Of a DNA stretch of 64,000 nt, positions 26,738-35,147 are shown one piece after another. Position 1 is the first letter of the stretch, and each line of letters opens with the position of its first letter. Origin of the DNA: Solibacillus sp040274725 (GTDB lineage Bacteria; Bacillota; Bacilli; Bacillales_A; Planococcaceae); the NCBI GenBank assembly GCA_040274725.1, contig JBEMAQ010000003.1:124001-188000 (forward strand), written 5' to 3'. The notes beneath the pieces were generated by a model, which saw only the letters and a program-made list of their open reading frames with translations, was not told the origin of the DNA and made no database searches. Made by a program: the position numbers and the translations under genes.

Positions 26738-27721
26738 TTATTGTAATTCTGAAATTCTTTCTAATTTTTGTAAAAAAACAACTAAATCGTCATTCATTTC
26801 TTGAATTTCACCAAACATTGATTTGACAAAATGTATATAACTTTGTGCGACATCCGCACTTTCGTAGTCTAACCACTCAAAAGGATACGTTACAATCGCA
26901 TGTTTTGCAATTAAATATTGCACAAGTTCGAGTATGGATGGTTCCTGTTCAAGCTTTTCTAACACGTATGCCGAAATTTCCTGAAACTGCGCAAGCTTCG
27001 TTGGCAACTCGAGCTGTGCGGGATTGACGCTTTCCGTGCGACCAAATTTTTGCACCGTCAGCTCTACTGCCACTTGCTGTTCGACCAATAACACTAAAAG
27101 GAGACTTTGAATAAACGGATGCGTCTCCTCCTGCTCAATGATTGATACGATTTTTGCTGTTAGCGGACGAATATTTCGTTCCATTAAGCCTTGAACAAAA
27201 AGTAATTGCTGCTCGACAGGCTGTGCTAAAAATACGCTCATATCTAGCTCATCCTCTTGCTCCTCAGCGTATTTCATATCCTCTTGCATTTGCTTGTTGT
27301 CTGCAATGTCTGCATTCAGCTCTTTTAAACGTTCAAATTTTTCAATTTGCTCTTCCGGAATAACGCCCTCTTCAAGCAAGGATTCAATCATTTTTTCTAC
27401 TTGCTTAAACTCGCGCAGCTGCATACAAATCGTTAAATACAGTTCCATTGCCTCAAAATAAAGCGTCGGACCAATTGCAAGTAATTGCTCAGCTACTTCA
27501 CGTGCACGCTGAAAATCTTTTGTTTCATATAAAGAATACGTGTAGACACTCAGATGCATTTCGTCGTCCACAATATACTCATACACTTGCTCAAACAATT
27601 CATTCGCCTGTGTGAACTGTTGCTGATCTATATAGCAGTTTGCCTGTTCGATTAGTCTTTCGATTGTACCTGGAAACAAAATGATTTTGCCGTTTTGCGT
27701 CCCTTCCCATTCATTTTTCAT
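26738..27721 (-). CDS. ysoA: TPR-repeat protein (YsoA position)
   Basis: 327 aa, acidic, largely alpha-helical, with TPR-like helical pairs between about 20 and 135 (ANCYIDQQQFTQANELFEQV; YSLYETKDFQRAREVAEQLL; YLTICMQLREFKQVEKMIES). The opening KIILFPGTIERLIEQA resembles B. subtilis YsoA, which also lies just upstream of tig. Function is unknown. TPRs usually mediate protein contacts, so a cytosolic scaffold or chaperone-linked role is plausible. Confidence 0.75.
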   Translation of the reverse strand: MKNEWEGTQNGKIILFPGTIERLIEQANCYIDQQQFTQANELFEQVYEYIVDDEMHLSVYTYSLYETKDFQRAREVAEQLLAIGPTLYFEAMELYLTICMQLREFKQVEKMIESLLEEGVIPEEQIEKFERLKELNADIADNKQMQEDMKYAEEQEDELDMSVFLAQPVEQQLLFVQGLMERNIRPLTAKIVSIIEQEETHPFIQSLLLVLLVEQQVAVELTVQKFGRTESVNPAQLELPTKLAQFQEISAYVLEKLEQEPSILELVQYLIAKHAIVTYPFEWLDYESADVAQSYIHFVKSMFGEIQEMNDDLVVFLQKLERISELQ

Positions 27722-27946
27722 CGTTATTCACTCCAACACCGTTCATTAATTTTTTTAATCAGTTTATTTTACATCGCATTACTTGACACAACAACTTAAC
27801 AAAAATTTTAAAAACATCACTTTATTTTTGTTAAATAATGTATATAATTATTTCAGCTCTATGCAAATGTTCGTATCCTTACGTTACACACTATAATTCC
27901 CATAATCCATCTACATAAATCATTTTTAAAATGGAGGAGTACAAAA

Positions 27947-28405
27947 ATGGTATCAGATTCCGAAAAATTATTACTTGAATTAAAGTCGCGCTTTGAAAAA
28001 ACCTTCTCCAATTTGCCACTTTCTATTGTTACGCGTAATATGGCGATTGTCGAAGCGGAAGAACACCCACTGCAATTTGAATTTGTCTCAAATACAATCG
28101 TTGATACAGAAAAACAGCAGATTACAACGTATATTAATGAAATCGATGGGACGATTCCAGGCATTATTACACTCGGCACGTCGAACATTATTTCTCAGCA
28201 TATCCGACTCACATGTGAGTTTGAAATTTTATCCATTGCACTTCACTCACTTGAACAATTACTTAAATCAACTAACCCTGTCTTAACGTACAGCGAATGG
28301 TTACTTGAAGCGATTGAAAATGAAATTTTACTGCTCGAAGTAAAAACAGATAACGGCACTGTGATCGATTTGCCGGTTGGTATAAAAAATGCAGATTTTT
28401 TATAG
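27947..28405 (+). CDS. Protein of unknown function, 152 aa
   Basis: Starts at an ATG behind GGAGG (MVSDSEKLLLELKSRFEKTF). It is soluble and acidic, with an amphipathic N-terminal helix and beta-strand-like segments. There are no transmembrane segments, cysteines or catalytic motifs. It ends at a good terminator and appears monocistronic. No family recognised. Confidence 0.7.
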   Translation: MVSDSEKLLLELKSRFEKTFSNLPLSIVTRNMAIVEAEEHPLQFEFVSNTIVDTEKQQITTYINEIDGTIPGIITLGTSNIISQHIRLTCEFEILSIALHSLEQLLKSTNPVLTYSEWLLEAIENEILLLEVKTDNGTVIDLPVGIKNADFL

Positions 28406-28457
28406 CGTTTATACTACACTTAAAAAGAATAATCACTCTACATACTTACTTTTAAAC

Positions 28458-28502
28458 AAAGGGCTTGCCCGAATTACTTTTTCGAGCAGCTCTTTTTCTA
28501 TT
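28458..28502 (+). terminator. Terminator after the 152-aa gene
   Basis: The imperfect long stem AGGGCTTGCCCGAA / TTCGAGCAGCTCT is followed by a TTTTT run. Confidence 0.7.
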
Positions 28503-28558
28503 GGCATTTAATGAAAAATGCGATAAATTTAACAAAAATACGAAAGGAGAATTATAAT

Positions 28559-28978
28559 ATGTTGAAACTCCTATTTTCTATCATCACATTTCCAATCACA
28601 GCCTTTTTGCTACTAAAATCCACACTTACTTATCAGATGACCATTACCGAACAAACATGGCTGATTGAATATAGGGATCAAAGTGTTACAGTTAGACAAA
28701 GCATTGACAACGAGGCGCAACTGCTCGCTTTTCAGGAGCTGATTGCCCTCTCACATAGCTTGACCCACTCCATCATTTTCCAGGCAAGCTTGATTGGTCT
28801 CTTTATTTTAACCATTATTATTTTTTGCATTGTCAAGCCACGTCTCGTGATCCATCCTGCTACACTCATTTTCTTTCTAGCAAGTGTCGTTTTTACGATA
28901 CATATTTATCAGCAGCTGGCCGTCTTACGCATTCATACCGAAAATTTACGCTATTATTTCTTGTTATTCACTACATAA
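28559..28978 (+). CDS. Membrane protein of unknown function, 139 aa
   Basis: ATG at 28559 with AAGGAGA 9 nt upstream (MLKLLFSIITFPITAFLLL). There are three hydrophobic segments (about 2-20, 75-95, 102-120) separated by an extracytoplasmic-looking loop with two strands (ITEQTWLIEYRDQSVTVRQS). No family recognised. A terminator follows directly. Confidence 0.7.
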   Translation: MLKLLFSIITFPITAFLLLKSTLTYQMTITEQTWLIEYRDQSVTVRQSIDNEAQLLAFQELIALSHSLTHSIIFQASLIGLFILTIIIFCIVKPRLVIHPATLIFFLASVVFTIHIYQQLAVLRIHTENLRYYFLLFTT

Positions 28979-28992
28979 TTTCCATCGTTCAA

Positions 28993-29030
28993 ACGCTTTT
29001 GTCATCAGTTATGATAGAGCGTTTTTATTT
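28993..29030 (+). terminator. Terminator after the 139-aa membrane protein gene
   Basis: AAACGCT / AGCGTTT pairs around an AT-rich loop with an inner TCAT/ATGA pairing, then a T run. It insulates the polyamine operon promoter from upstream transcription. Confidence 0.75.
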
Positions 29031-29054
29031 TCCAAAAAAAATCAAAAAACACAA

Positions 29055-29083
29055 TTGCTAACTGAAGGACTATTCTATATAAT
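29055..29083 (+). promoter_or_regulatory. Sigma-A-type promoter of the polyamine operon
   Basis: TTGCTA, a 17-bp spacer and TATAAT predict transcription starting near 29090. That leaves a ~45-nt leader before the group I intron-like RNA, so the RNA would be transcribed as part of this operon's message. Confidence 0.65.
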
Positions 29084-29135
29084 CAATCTTGTTTCAAAAT
29101 TCTAAAACATTAGGGAGCGTGACAAGGAATTGGGT

Positions 29136-29636
29136 AACGAAACAGTTACAAAACTTCTATAACGACATCTAGCGATTTATTTAAACTATAGATTTTATAA
29201 CTGCATACCCTGCGTATCGTGTGAACGGTGCGTACTCGGTGTTAATTGCTTTGAATCCCTAAAGCCTTATGACCAAAGCGGAGTTGGAAACGACAAACGT
29301 CATGGTGCGAAAGCAGAAAAAACAATAAGGATGGCATAAGCTGAAAAAAAGCTCTGTGTTAGCAGAGTGCTACGTGCTTTTACAATGGGTGTTTAGCAAG
29401 GAAAGCCCTAAGTTCAACTAGAATACGGGACACCTCCAACGACTATCTCCTTGAGGGAGAGTAAAGCCGCAAGCGAATGGCGGAAGAAAAATACCGCATC
29501 TTGTACGCAAGATGAACAAATAGTCTGCGCTCATGTGAAAGCATGAGAGGTCTGCTTGTAAAAGTAAGACTGCATAAAGAGTTGCGCCTTTATGTGAACA
29601 AGAAAATACTGCGAAATAGAGCAGATTTTTCGTATC
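29136..29636 (+). ncRNA. Group I intron-like structured RNA at the 5' end of the polyamine operon
   Basis: About 500 nt with the signatures of a group I catalytic core. P7 pairs GACTA (29441-29445, in AACGACTATC) with TAGTC (29521-29525). P8 is a perfect hairpin CATCTTG/CAAGATG (29497-29514), joined to P7 by the 6-nt purine-rich AACAAA (J8/7). P3 can form between CGGTG (29237-29241) and TACCG (29492-29496). P4/P5-like stems are GCTT/AAGC (29248/29338) and GCCTTAT/ATAAGG (29264/29325). GAAA-loop hairpins occur at 29283-29294 and 29305-29314. P9-type hairpins follow (CTCATG/CATGAG, 29530-29547; CATAAAG/CTTTATG, 29573-29594). No homing endonuclease is encoded. Flanking TTGGGT (29130-29135) resembles known intron 5' exons. 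Splice points are not resolved. Confidence 0.72.
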
Positions 29637-29645
29637 GGTAAAGCA

Positions 29646-30869
29646 TTGATTATTGGTGCTGGCGGTGTCGCTAGCGTAGTAGTACACAAATGTGTGCAAA
29701 ATTCTGAGGTATTCGAGGAGATTATGATCGCGAGTCGAACAAAATCAAAATGTGATGCTTTAAAAGAAAAACTAGACGGTGGGAAAACGATCATCCATAC
29801 GGCACAGGTGGATGCGGATAATACCGACGAGCTAATCGAACTAATCAATGGATTTAAACCAGATGTGGTAATTAACGTAGCTTTACCATATCAAGATTTA
29901 ACAATTATGGACGCATGTTTAGCAACAAAGACTCACTATATTGATACAGCAAACTACGAGCCTTTAGAGACAGCTAAATTTGAATATAAATGGCAATGGG
30001 CATATAAAGAGCGTTTTGAAGAAGCAGGCATTACGGCACTGCTTGGTTCTGGCTTCGACCCAGGTGTAACAGGCGTATTCACAGCGCATGCACAAAAGCA
30101 TCACTTCGATGAAATTCATTACATCGATATCGTTGATGCAAACGGTGGCGACCACGGCCTACCATTCGCAACAAACTTTAACCCAGAAATTAACATTCGC
30201 GAAATTACAGCGAACGGCCGTTTCTGGAAAGAAGGCGAGTGGGTAGAAACAAAGCCTCTAGAACATAAAATGGTGTACAACTTACCAGAAATCGGCGAAA
30301 AAGATTGCTACCTTCTTTATCATGAAGAATTAGAATCTTTAGCGAAAAACATTAAAGGCTTAAAACAAATCCGCTTTTGGATGACATTTGGCCAAAAATA
30401 CTTAACACACTTAAACGTACTTGAAAACGTTGGCATGACATCAATCGAGCCAATCGAATTCCAAGGTCAAATGATTCAGCCAATCCAGTTCCTAAAGGCT
30501 GTTTTACCAGACCCAGCAACACTTGGTCCACTAACAAAAGGTAAAACAAACATCGGCTGTATCGTACGTGGACTGAAAGACGGCAAAGAAAAAACATATT
30601 ACGTCTACAATATTTGCGACCATCAAGCGTGCTACCGTGAAGTCGGCTCTCAAGCGATTTCTTACACAACAGGTGTACCAGCGATGATTGGTGCGATGCT
30701 GGTGATGAACGGCGAGTGGCAAAAACCTGGTGTTTGGAACGTAGAAGACTTCAATCCAGACCCATTCATGGACGCACTAAACAAGTGGGGCTTACCATGG
30801 CTAGAAACAGAAAATCCAGACTTAGTAGACCTTGATTTCACTTCGCCAAAAGCTGAGGTTAAAGCGTAA
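29646..30869 (+). CDS. Carboxynorspermidine/carboxyspermidine synthase (saccharopine dehydrogenase family)
   Basis: Reductively condenses a diamine with aspartate semialdehyde, giving carboxynorspermidine or carboxyspermidine. It is 407 aa from TTG 29646, with a Rossmann motif at the very N-terminus (GAGGVASVV) and the family's GSGFDPGVTGVF signature. Homologues are expected to begin about four residues earlier (M-G-K-A-L-I-I-G); the codons GGT AAA GCA are present at 29637-29645, preceded by ATC, not ATG. Either the start is TTG 29646, or ATC 29634, or exon TTGGGT at 29130 is joined by splicing across the upstream RNA. Its TAA overlaps the ATG of the decarboxylase by 1 nt. Confidence 0.88.
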   Translation: MIIGAGGVASVVVHKCVQNSEVFEEIMIASRTKSKCDALKEKLDGGKTIIHTAQVDADNTDELIELINGFKPDVVINVALPYQDLTIMDACLATKTHYIDTANYEPLETAKFEYKWQWAYKERFEEAGITALLGSGFDPGVTGVFTAHAQKHHFDEIHYIDIVDANGGDHGLPFATNFNPEINIREITANGRFWKEGEWVETKPLEHKMVYNLPEIGEKDCYLLYHEELESLAKNIKGLKQIRFWMTFGQKYLTHLNVLENVGMTSIEPIEFQGQMIQPIQFLKAVLPDPATLGPLTKGKTNIGCIVRGLKDGKEKTYYVYNICDHQACYREVGSQAISYTTGVPAMIGAMLVMNGEWQKPGVWNVEDFNPDPFMDALNKWGLPWLETENPDLVDLDFTSPKAEVKA

Positions 30870-32062
30870 TGACGGCCGTGAAGGAACAAAACAAAACATT
30901 GCTTGCAGAAAACAAACGCCAAACAAACGGCATTGATTTCACGCAAGCTCCTTCACCAAGCTTTGTTGTGGATGAGCGTCTACTAACGAAAAATTTGGAG
31001 CTACTAAAGTCTGTCCAAGACCGCACTGGCTGCGACATTTTACTTGCACTAAAAGGCTTCTCGATGTGGTCAACATTTGGTCTTGCAAAAAATTATTTAG
31101 CAGGCATTACGTCGTCTTCATTATTTGAAGCACGTCTTGGCTTTGAAGAATTCGGCAAAGAGGTGCATGCCTATGCCCCTGCTTATGCCGAGCATGAAAT
31201 CGATGAGTATTTAACTTATGTTGACCATATTGTGTTCAACTCATTCGACCAATTAAACAAATATAAAGAAAAAGTGTTAAACCATGAAAAAAACATTTCA
31301 ATTGGTTTACGCGTCAATCCTGGTTATTCAGAGGTGGAAACACCACTATATGACCCTTGCTACATTAATTCCCGTCTAGGCATTCCAGTCGAGTCATTCC
31401 GCCCAGACGAGCTTGACGGTGTAGACGGCATCCATTTCCATGCAATGTGTGAGCAAGGTGCGGACGTGCTTGAGCGTATTTTAGTGCACTTTGAGGAAAA
31501 ATACGGCCAGTACTTGCACCAAATGAAATGGATTAACTTCGGCGGCGGCCACCACATTACAAAGCCTGGCTATGATGTCGAGCTACTAGTAAAGCTCATT
31601 AACCGCATGCAAGACACATACGGCGTAAAGGTCATTTTAGAGCCGGGCGAGGCCATTGCACTAAACACGGGCTACTTAGTCGCGACCGTGCTTGATATCG
31701 TGCAAAACGGGATGGAGCTAGCCATTGTTGATTCGTCAGCAACGTGCCATATGCCAGATACACTAGAAATGCCGTACCGCGCGCATATTCTAGGCTCAGG
31801 CGAAGCAGGAGAAAAAGCATACACATACCGTCTTGGCGGTATGACATGCTTAGCAGGTGATATTATCGGTGATTATTCATTTGACGAGCCACTCACAGCT
31901 GGTGACCAAATCGTCTTCACGGACATGGCGCACTATACAATGGTCAAAACGCATATGTTTAACGGTGTGAATTTGCCAAGTATTTGTACGTTTAATGAAA
32001 CAGATGGCATTAAGGTTATTCGCACGTTCCAGTATGAGGATTATCGTAACCGTTTGTCATAA
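30869..32062 (+). CDS. nspC: Carboxynorspermidine/carboxyspermidine decarboxylase
   Basis: PLP-dependent decarboxylase of the alanine racemase fold (fold III) that makes norspermidine or spermidine from the carboxy intermediate. It is 397 aa. The PLP lysine is in DILLALKGFSMWS (about residue 54). Also visible are GLRVNPGYSEVETPLYDPC, the HFHAMCEQ strand, the phosphate-binding-type region NFGGGHHITKPGYD, and LEPGEA. TAATG coupling to the synthase gene indicates cotranslation. Which polyamine is made cannot be decided from sequence. Confidence 0.92.
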   Translation: MTAVKEQNKTLLAENKRQTNGIDFTQAPSPSFVVDERLLTKNLELLKSVQDRTGCDILLALKGFSMWSTFGLAKNYLAGITSSSLFEARLGFEEFGKEVHAYAPAYAEHEIDEYLTYVDHIVFNSFDQLNKYKEKVLNHEKNISIGLRVNPGYSEVETPLYDPCYINSRLGIPVESFRPDELDGVDGIHFHAMCEQGADVLERILVHFEEKYGQYLHQMKWINFGGGHHITKPGYDVELLVKLINRMQDTYGVKVILEPGEAIALNTGYLVATVLDIVQNGMELAIVDSSATCHMPDTLEMPYRAHILGSGEAGEKAYTYRLGGMTCLAGDIIGDYSFDEPLTAGDQIVFTDMAHYTMVKTHMFNGVNLPSICTFNETDGIKVIRTFQYEDYRNRLS

Positions 32063-32066
32063 AAGA

Positions 32067-32100
32067 AAGCCGAAACGCATGGGTGCGTTTCGGCTTTTTT
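32067..32100 (+). terminator. Terminator of the polyamine operon
   Basis: AAGCCGAAACGCA / TGCGTTTCGGCTT is a perfect 13-bp stem with a GGG-type loop and a T run, 5 bp past the stop. Confidence 0.92.
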
Positions 32101-32306
32101 ATGTAGCCATTTCGCAAGCGAAACTCACAAGAGATTTATGAATACATCTACATAATTTTATGCAAACGAATTAACAAAACAATTAGGTGAAAATGCTATT
32201 ACAGCGTTTGTGCCCTTTTGGTATATTCCCAAGCTTTTATTTGAGAACATTATTACGTTTATTTATCTAGACGTTTTAAACCCTTGTTTCACTAAAGCCT
32301 TCGATA

Positions 32307-32777
32307 TTAATCTTCAACTACTTCAATCAAATCCGTATAAATAGTAACAAAATATGTTGCTAATAACCCTCTCAACTCATCATTAAGCTTGTAATACTCT
32401 TCGGTCGCTTTTTCAAGGACATGATAAAATTCATCTTCATGAATTTCATCATTTTCTAGGGCAATGTACAAGCTCCAGAGCTCTTTACAATACTTTTTCT
32501 CAATCAACGCATAATTGTGAGCACCTATTTCCTCAAGCGTTCCGATTAGGTTATTCAAGTAATCATCTATTCCCATTTCTTTAATATGTTGCCCAAACCA
32601 CCTAAATAAGCTTTCATGCCCCCCACTTTCAAGTTCACAATGGTATTGATAGACAATGAATGCTTTATTTAAAATGTTATCTTTCGATGATAAATCATAC
32701 GCACTTAAAACATCCGTAACAGCGTTTGAGATAGCTGCCTGGCTCATTAAATCTTTTCTTTTCACTTTTGGTTTCAC
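32307..32777 (-). CDS. DUF4375 (DMP19-like) domain protein
   Basis: 156 aa from GTG 32777, with GGGAGGG 6 nt upstream; the ATG at 32792 precedes that site, so it is less likely. The DUF4375 pattern is clear: AFIVYQYHCELESGGHESLFRWF and the downstream LEEIGAHNYALIEKKY. Function is unknown. These proteins are common in accessory regions of Firmicutes. It is alone, on the same strand as the following 162-aa gene. Confidence 0.75.
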   Translation of the reverse strand: MKPKVKRKDLMSQAAISNAVTDVLSAYDLSSKDNILNKAFIVYQYHCELESGGHESLFRWFGQHIKEMGIDDYLNNLIGTLEEIGAHNYALIEKKYCKELWSLYIALENDEIHEDEFYHVLEKATEEYYKLNDELRGLLATYFVTIYTDLIEVVED

Positions 32778-32916
32778 AACATTCCCTCCCATTCATCTTT
32801 ACCTCTTGTTCAACTAAACGCTCTTAGTTAAAGTATAACGTCCCCCAAATGAGCTTTGGAAATATGATTGTAAACCCACCTTTTTTGACGGAACTTAAGT
32901 AAGCATTATTTATAGT

Positions 32917-33405
32917 TTATTTTTCTAATACTAGACAATATTGTTCTTTATATTTTTCATGGTTCCGATTGTACATTTGTCCCAGATGATTTAGAGATAA
33001 TTCTTCATAGTTGCATCTAATAAACGGGATATTTTTTTCATGATCGTCATGCCCAATCCATACTCTCCATAGTTCTACTATCTGTCCTTCTCTACTATTG
33101 TCTTTTAGGTACGCTAGTAATTGCTTTGCTCTCAATTCCGAATAGATAAAATTTACTTCATAAATGAATGGATAGCCTGTATATTCACTTACATCATAGT
33201 AAATAGCCTTGTTAATAACCAATTCATTTAAATCCTCTTCATTTTCAACAAATAATACTTGGGCGTTCGGGTCCATCTTCTCCCAAGGTACCAACTCATG
33301 CGGTTTTATTTCTAATTCAATCGCTTCCTTGACGGTAATATACTTCGCTTTCGACTCTACTTCTGGCATTTCAACATTTGTTGCGATAAATGAACAAAAA
33401 CTCAT
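32917..33405 (-). CDS. Protein of unknown function, 162 aa
   Basis: ATG behind GGAGGGAG (MSFCSFIATNVEMPEVESKA). It is soluble, acidic, and rich in Tyr and Glu, with no signal peptide or membrane segment. It is followed 139 bp downstream by the DUF4375 gene; both have the look of accessory genes. No family recognised. Confidence 0.65.
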   Translation of the reverse strand: MSFCSFIATNVEMPEVESKAKYITVKEAIELEIKPHELVPWEKMDPNAQVLFVENEEDLNELVINKAIYYDVSEYTGYPFIYEVNFIYSELRAKQLLAYLKDNSREGQIVELWRVWIGHDDHEKNIPFIRCNYEELSLNHLGQMYNRNHEKYKEQYCLVLEK

Positions 33406-33417
33406 TGAACTCCCTCC

Positions 33418-34545
33418 TCATTCAAGCGGGAAATACAAAATCTGACCAAATGCTGGCTGCCAAATTCCTTGCGCATTTTTCATCATCCCCATCCCCGTTT
33501 GCGAACCATTTCGATTTGTGAACTTCACCCAGCCCGTCCCATCAGACTCCTCTTCAAATGTTGCCTGCTCCACGCCGTTAAAAACTGCTGCCATGACAAG
33601 CTCATTTAATTCCTGTGAAAACATTTCCTCTCGCACACGCTTTGTTTTTTCATAATGCTGCTTCGTCTCACGCGTATCGTGATTTTCAACTGTCGTGAAA
33701 AGTGCCTCATACGTTGCGTAATCCCTTTCTAGGTCACTTAGCAAAAACATTTTAGCAATCGTAACAGGCGAAACATCGCGTAAATGCTCCATATGATAGT
33801 CTGTCTTAAATGCGTCAAATACCCGCTGCTCGTCCGCTGTTAAATAAAATGTCCGTTCAACCTTTTGAATGCCCGTCACTTTACCGACTAGCTGTGCCTC
33901 CGTAATTTTACGTAGCCGATGTCCCTCCTCATTGCTATACACAATTAGCTCATCCGCTACTGTTTCGAGTGTTTCATTAATAAACGGCCGATCAATCCCC
34001 CAGCTATAAAAATAATACGGATTTTGAAACGGGTCCTTTTTCTCCACTGGGCCAACTTTCTCCCCAAGCCCGTGCACCGTTAACACGGTCTCGTCTACTG
34101 TCACCTGCCCGTCCTCCATCCTCACCGTATCCTGTGCTAAACCAAGCACCGTCGAAACCACAATTCCAGTTGGCGTATAGTACGCCACATAATCCCCGTA
34201 CGTCACACTAGCGCCCTTTTCTACCACCATCGGCAAAAAGTGCAGCATCCACTGCTCCCCGAGTAAATGTGCTGTCTCTGGTTCAATCACTTCCCCGTCC
34301 GTTGTCTCCACAATCGGCAACAGCTCTTTGCCACTATTGGCCCGGCGCAATGTATCATTTTGCGGGAATAACACGGTACTAAATAACAGCACAGCTAAGC
34401 AGCACGCCACTGCTGAAACAACTGCAACACGCCAATTTCGTTTCGGCTTTTCCTGCTTTGGTTGAAGTAATCGTTGCTTTACATCCTCCGTAAACGGCGC
34501 GTCCTGCCTCAATTCGCGCTTTAGCTTGTCTTTAAATCCGTTCAT
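33418..34545 (-). CDS. Membrane-bound anti-sigma factor-like protein
   Basis: 375 aa from ATG 34545 (MNGFKDKLKRELRQDAPFTE) behind GGAGG. The N-terminal ~45 residues are cytosolic, followed by one transmembrane helix (VAVVSAVACCLAVLLFSTVL, about 47-66) and a ~310-residue extracytoplasmic domain. It overlaps the end of the upstream ECF sigma gene by 14 nt. Topology and position are typical of anti-sigma factors that hold a sigma factor at the membrane; no known domain was recognised outside. Confidence 0.75.
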   Translation of the reverse strand: MNGFKDKLKRELRQDAPFTEDVKQRLLQPKQEKPKRNWRVAVVSAVACCLAVLLFSTVLFPQNDTLRRANSGKELLPIVETTDGEVIEPETAHLLGEQWMLHFLPMVVEKGASVTYGDYVAYYTPTGIVVSTVLGLAQDTVRMEDGQVTVDETVLTVHGLGEKVGPVEKKDPFQNPYYFYSWGIDRPFINETLETVADELIVYSNEEGHRLRKITEAQLVGKVTGIQKVERTFYLTADEQRVFDAFKTDYHMEHLRDVSPVTIAKMFLLSDLERDYATYEALFTTVENHDTRETKQHYEKTKRVREEMFSQELNELVMAAVFNGVEQATFEEESDGTGWVKFTNRNGSQTGMGMMKNAQGIWQPAFGQILYFPLE

Positions 34546-35029
34546 AATACATCCCCTCCAGTTCATGATTTTTCTTCAGTAGCTCACGCGCGCGGCGAAT
34601 GCGCGTGCGGATCGTATTTTCGGATAGCGCGAGAAGCGTGGCAATTTCCTCCACCGAAAACTCCTCATAATAAAACAGCACAATGACCTCACGATAATGC
34701 ACAGGTAAGGCAAATACATGCGCCTTCAATGTTTGATAAAGCTCTCCCTGCAAATAGCTCGTCTCCGCAGACATCTCACTCCGCCCACTCGGCAATAGCC
34801 ACGCTAACAATTTCCTGCGCTTTTGCTTACGTAACTCGTCATGACAGCAATTAATTAAAATACGCGTCAAATACGTTTTTATCGTGGCCTCCGCGCGGTA
34901 CTGCTCTTTACTTTTGCTATATTTCATCAGCACATCCTGCGTAATTTCCTCCGCAAGCTGGCGGTCTTTTACATATAAATAGCTTAGGTGGTATAAATAC
35001 TCACCATAATCATCAATTAGTTGCTCCAT
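34532..35029 (-). CDS. ECF-type RNA polymerase sigma factor
   Basis: 165 aa. Region 2 is at about 5-65 (YLYHLSYLYVKDRQLAEEITQDVLMKYSKS), region 4 at about 105-155 (LPVHYREVIVLFYYEEFSVEEIATLLALSENTIRTRIRRARELLKK). It should direct core polymerase to a small regulon when released by the overlapping anti-sigma gene. ATG with GGAGGTG 8 nt upstream. The inducing signal is unknown. Confidence 0.93.
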   Translation of the reverse strand: MEQLIDDYGEYLYHLSYLYVKDRQLAEEITQDVLMKYSKSKEQYRAEATIKTYLTRILINCCHDELRKQKRRKLLAWLLPSGRSEMSAETSYLQGELYQTLKAHVFALPVHYREVIVLFYYEEFSVEEIATLLALSENTIRTRIRRARELLKKNHELEGMYYERI

Positions 35030-35085
35030 TATGTATGCACCTCCCCATTATTTTACTGCTTAGACGTAAGTAAGCGCGGAAATTG

Positions 35086-35115
35086 TTCAACTTTTTTCAC
35101 AAGAAACGTTATAAT
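35086..35115 (+). promoter_or_regulatory. Promoter of the SDR gene
   Basis: TTCAAC (35086-35091), an 18-bp spacer and TATAAT (35110-35115) lie about 30 bp before the SDR start, on the strand opposite the sigma factor gene. Confidence 0.5.
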
Positions 35116-35147
35116 AGCAAAAAACTTACTTTTTGTAGGAGGTCTTT

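Noticed and set aside
29100..29640. Group II intron or transposon insertion as an alternative for the structured RNA
   Set aside because: No reverse transcriptase is present, the GTGCG-like strings are internal, and no domain V hairpin of the expected form was found. The P7/P8/J8-7 arrangement fits group I better.
29418..29848. Minus-strand frames across the group I-like RNA
   Set aside because: They cross conserved RNA stems and the synthase gene antisense and lack ribosome sites.
32154..32345. Plus-strand open stretch downstream of the polyamine operon
   Set aside because: A start-less frame of about 60 codons with hydrophobic residues overlaps the DUF4375 gene antisense. It could be a gene remnant, but no family or start supports it.
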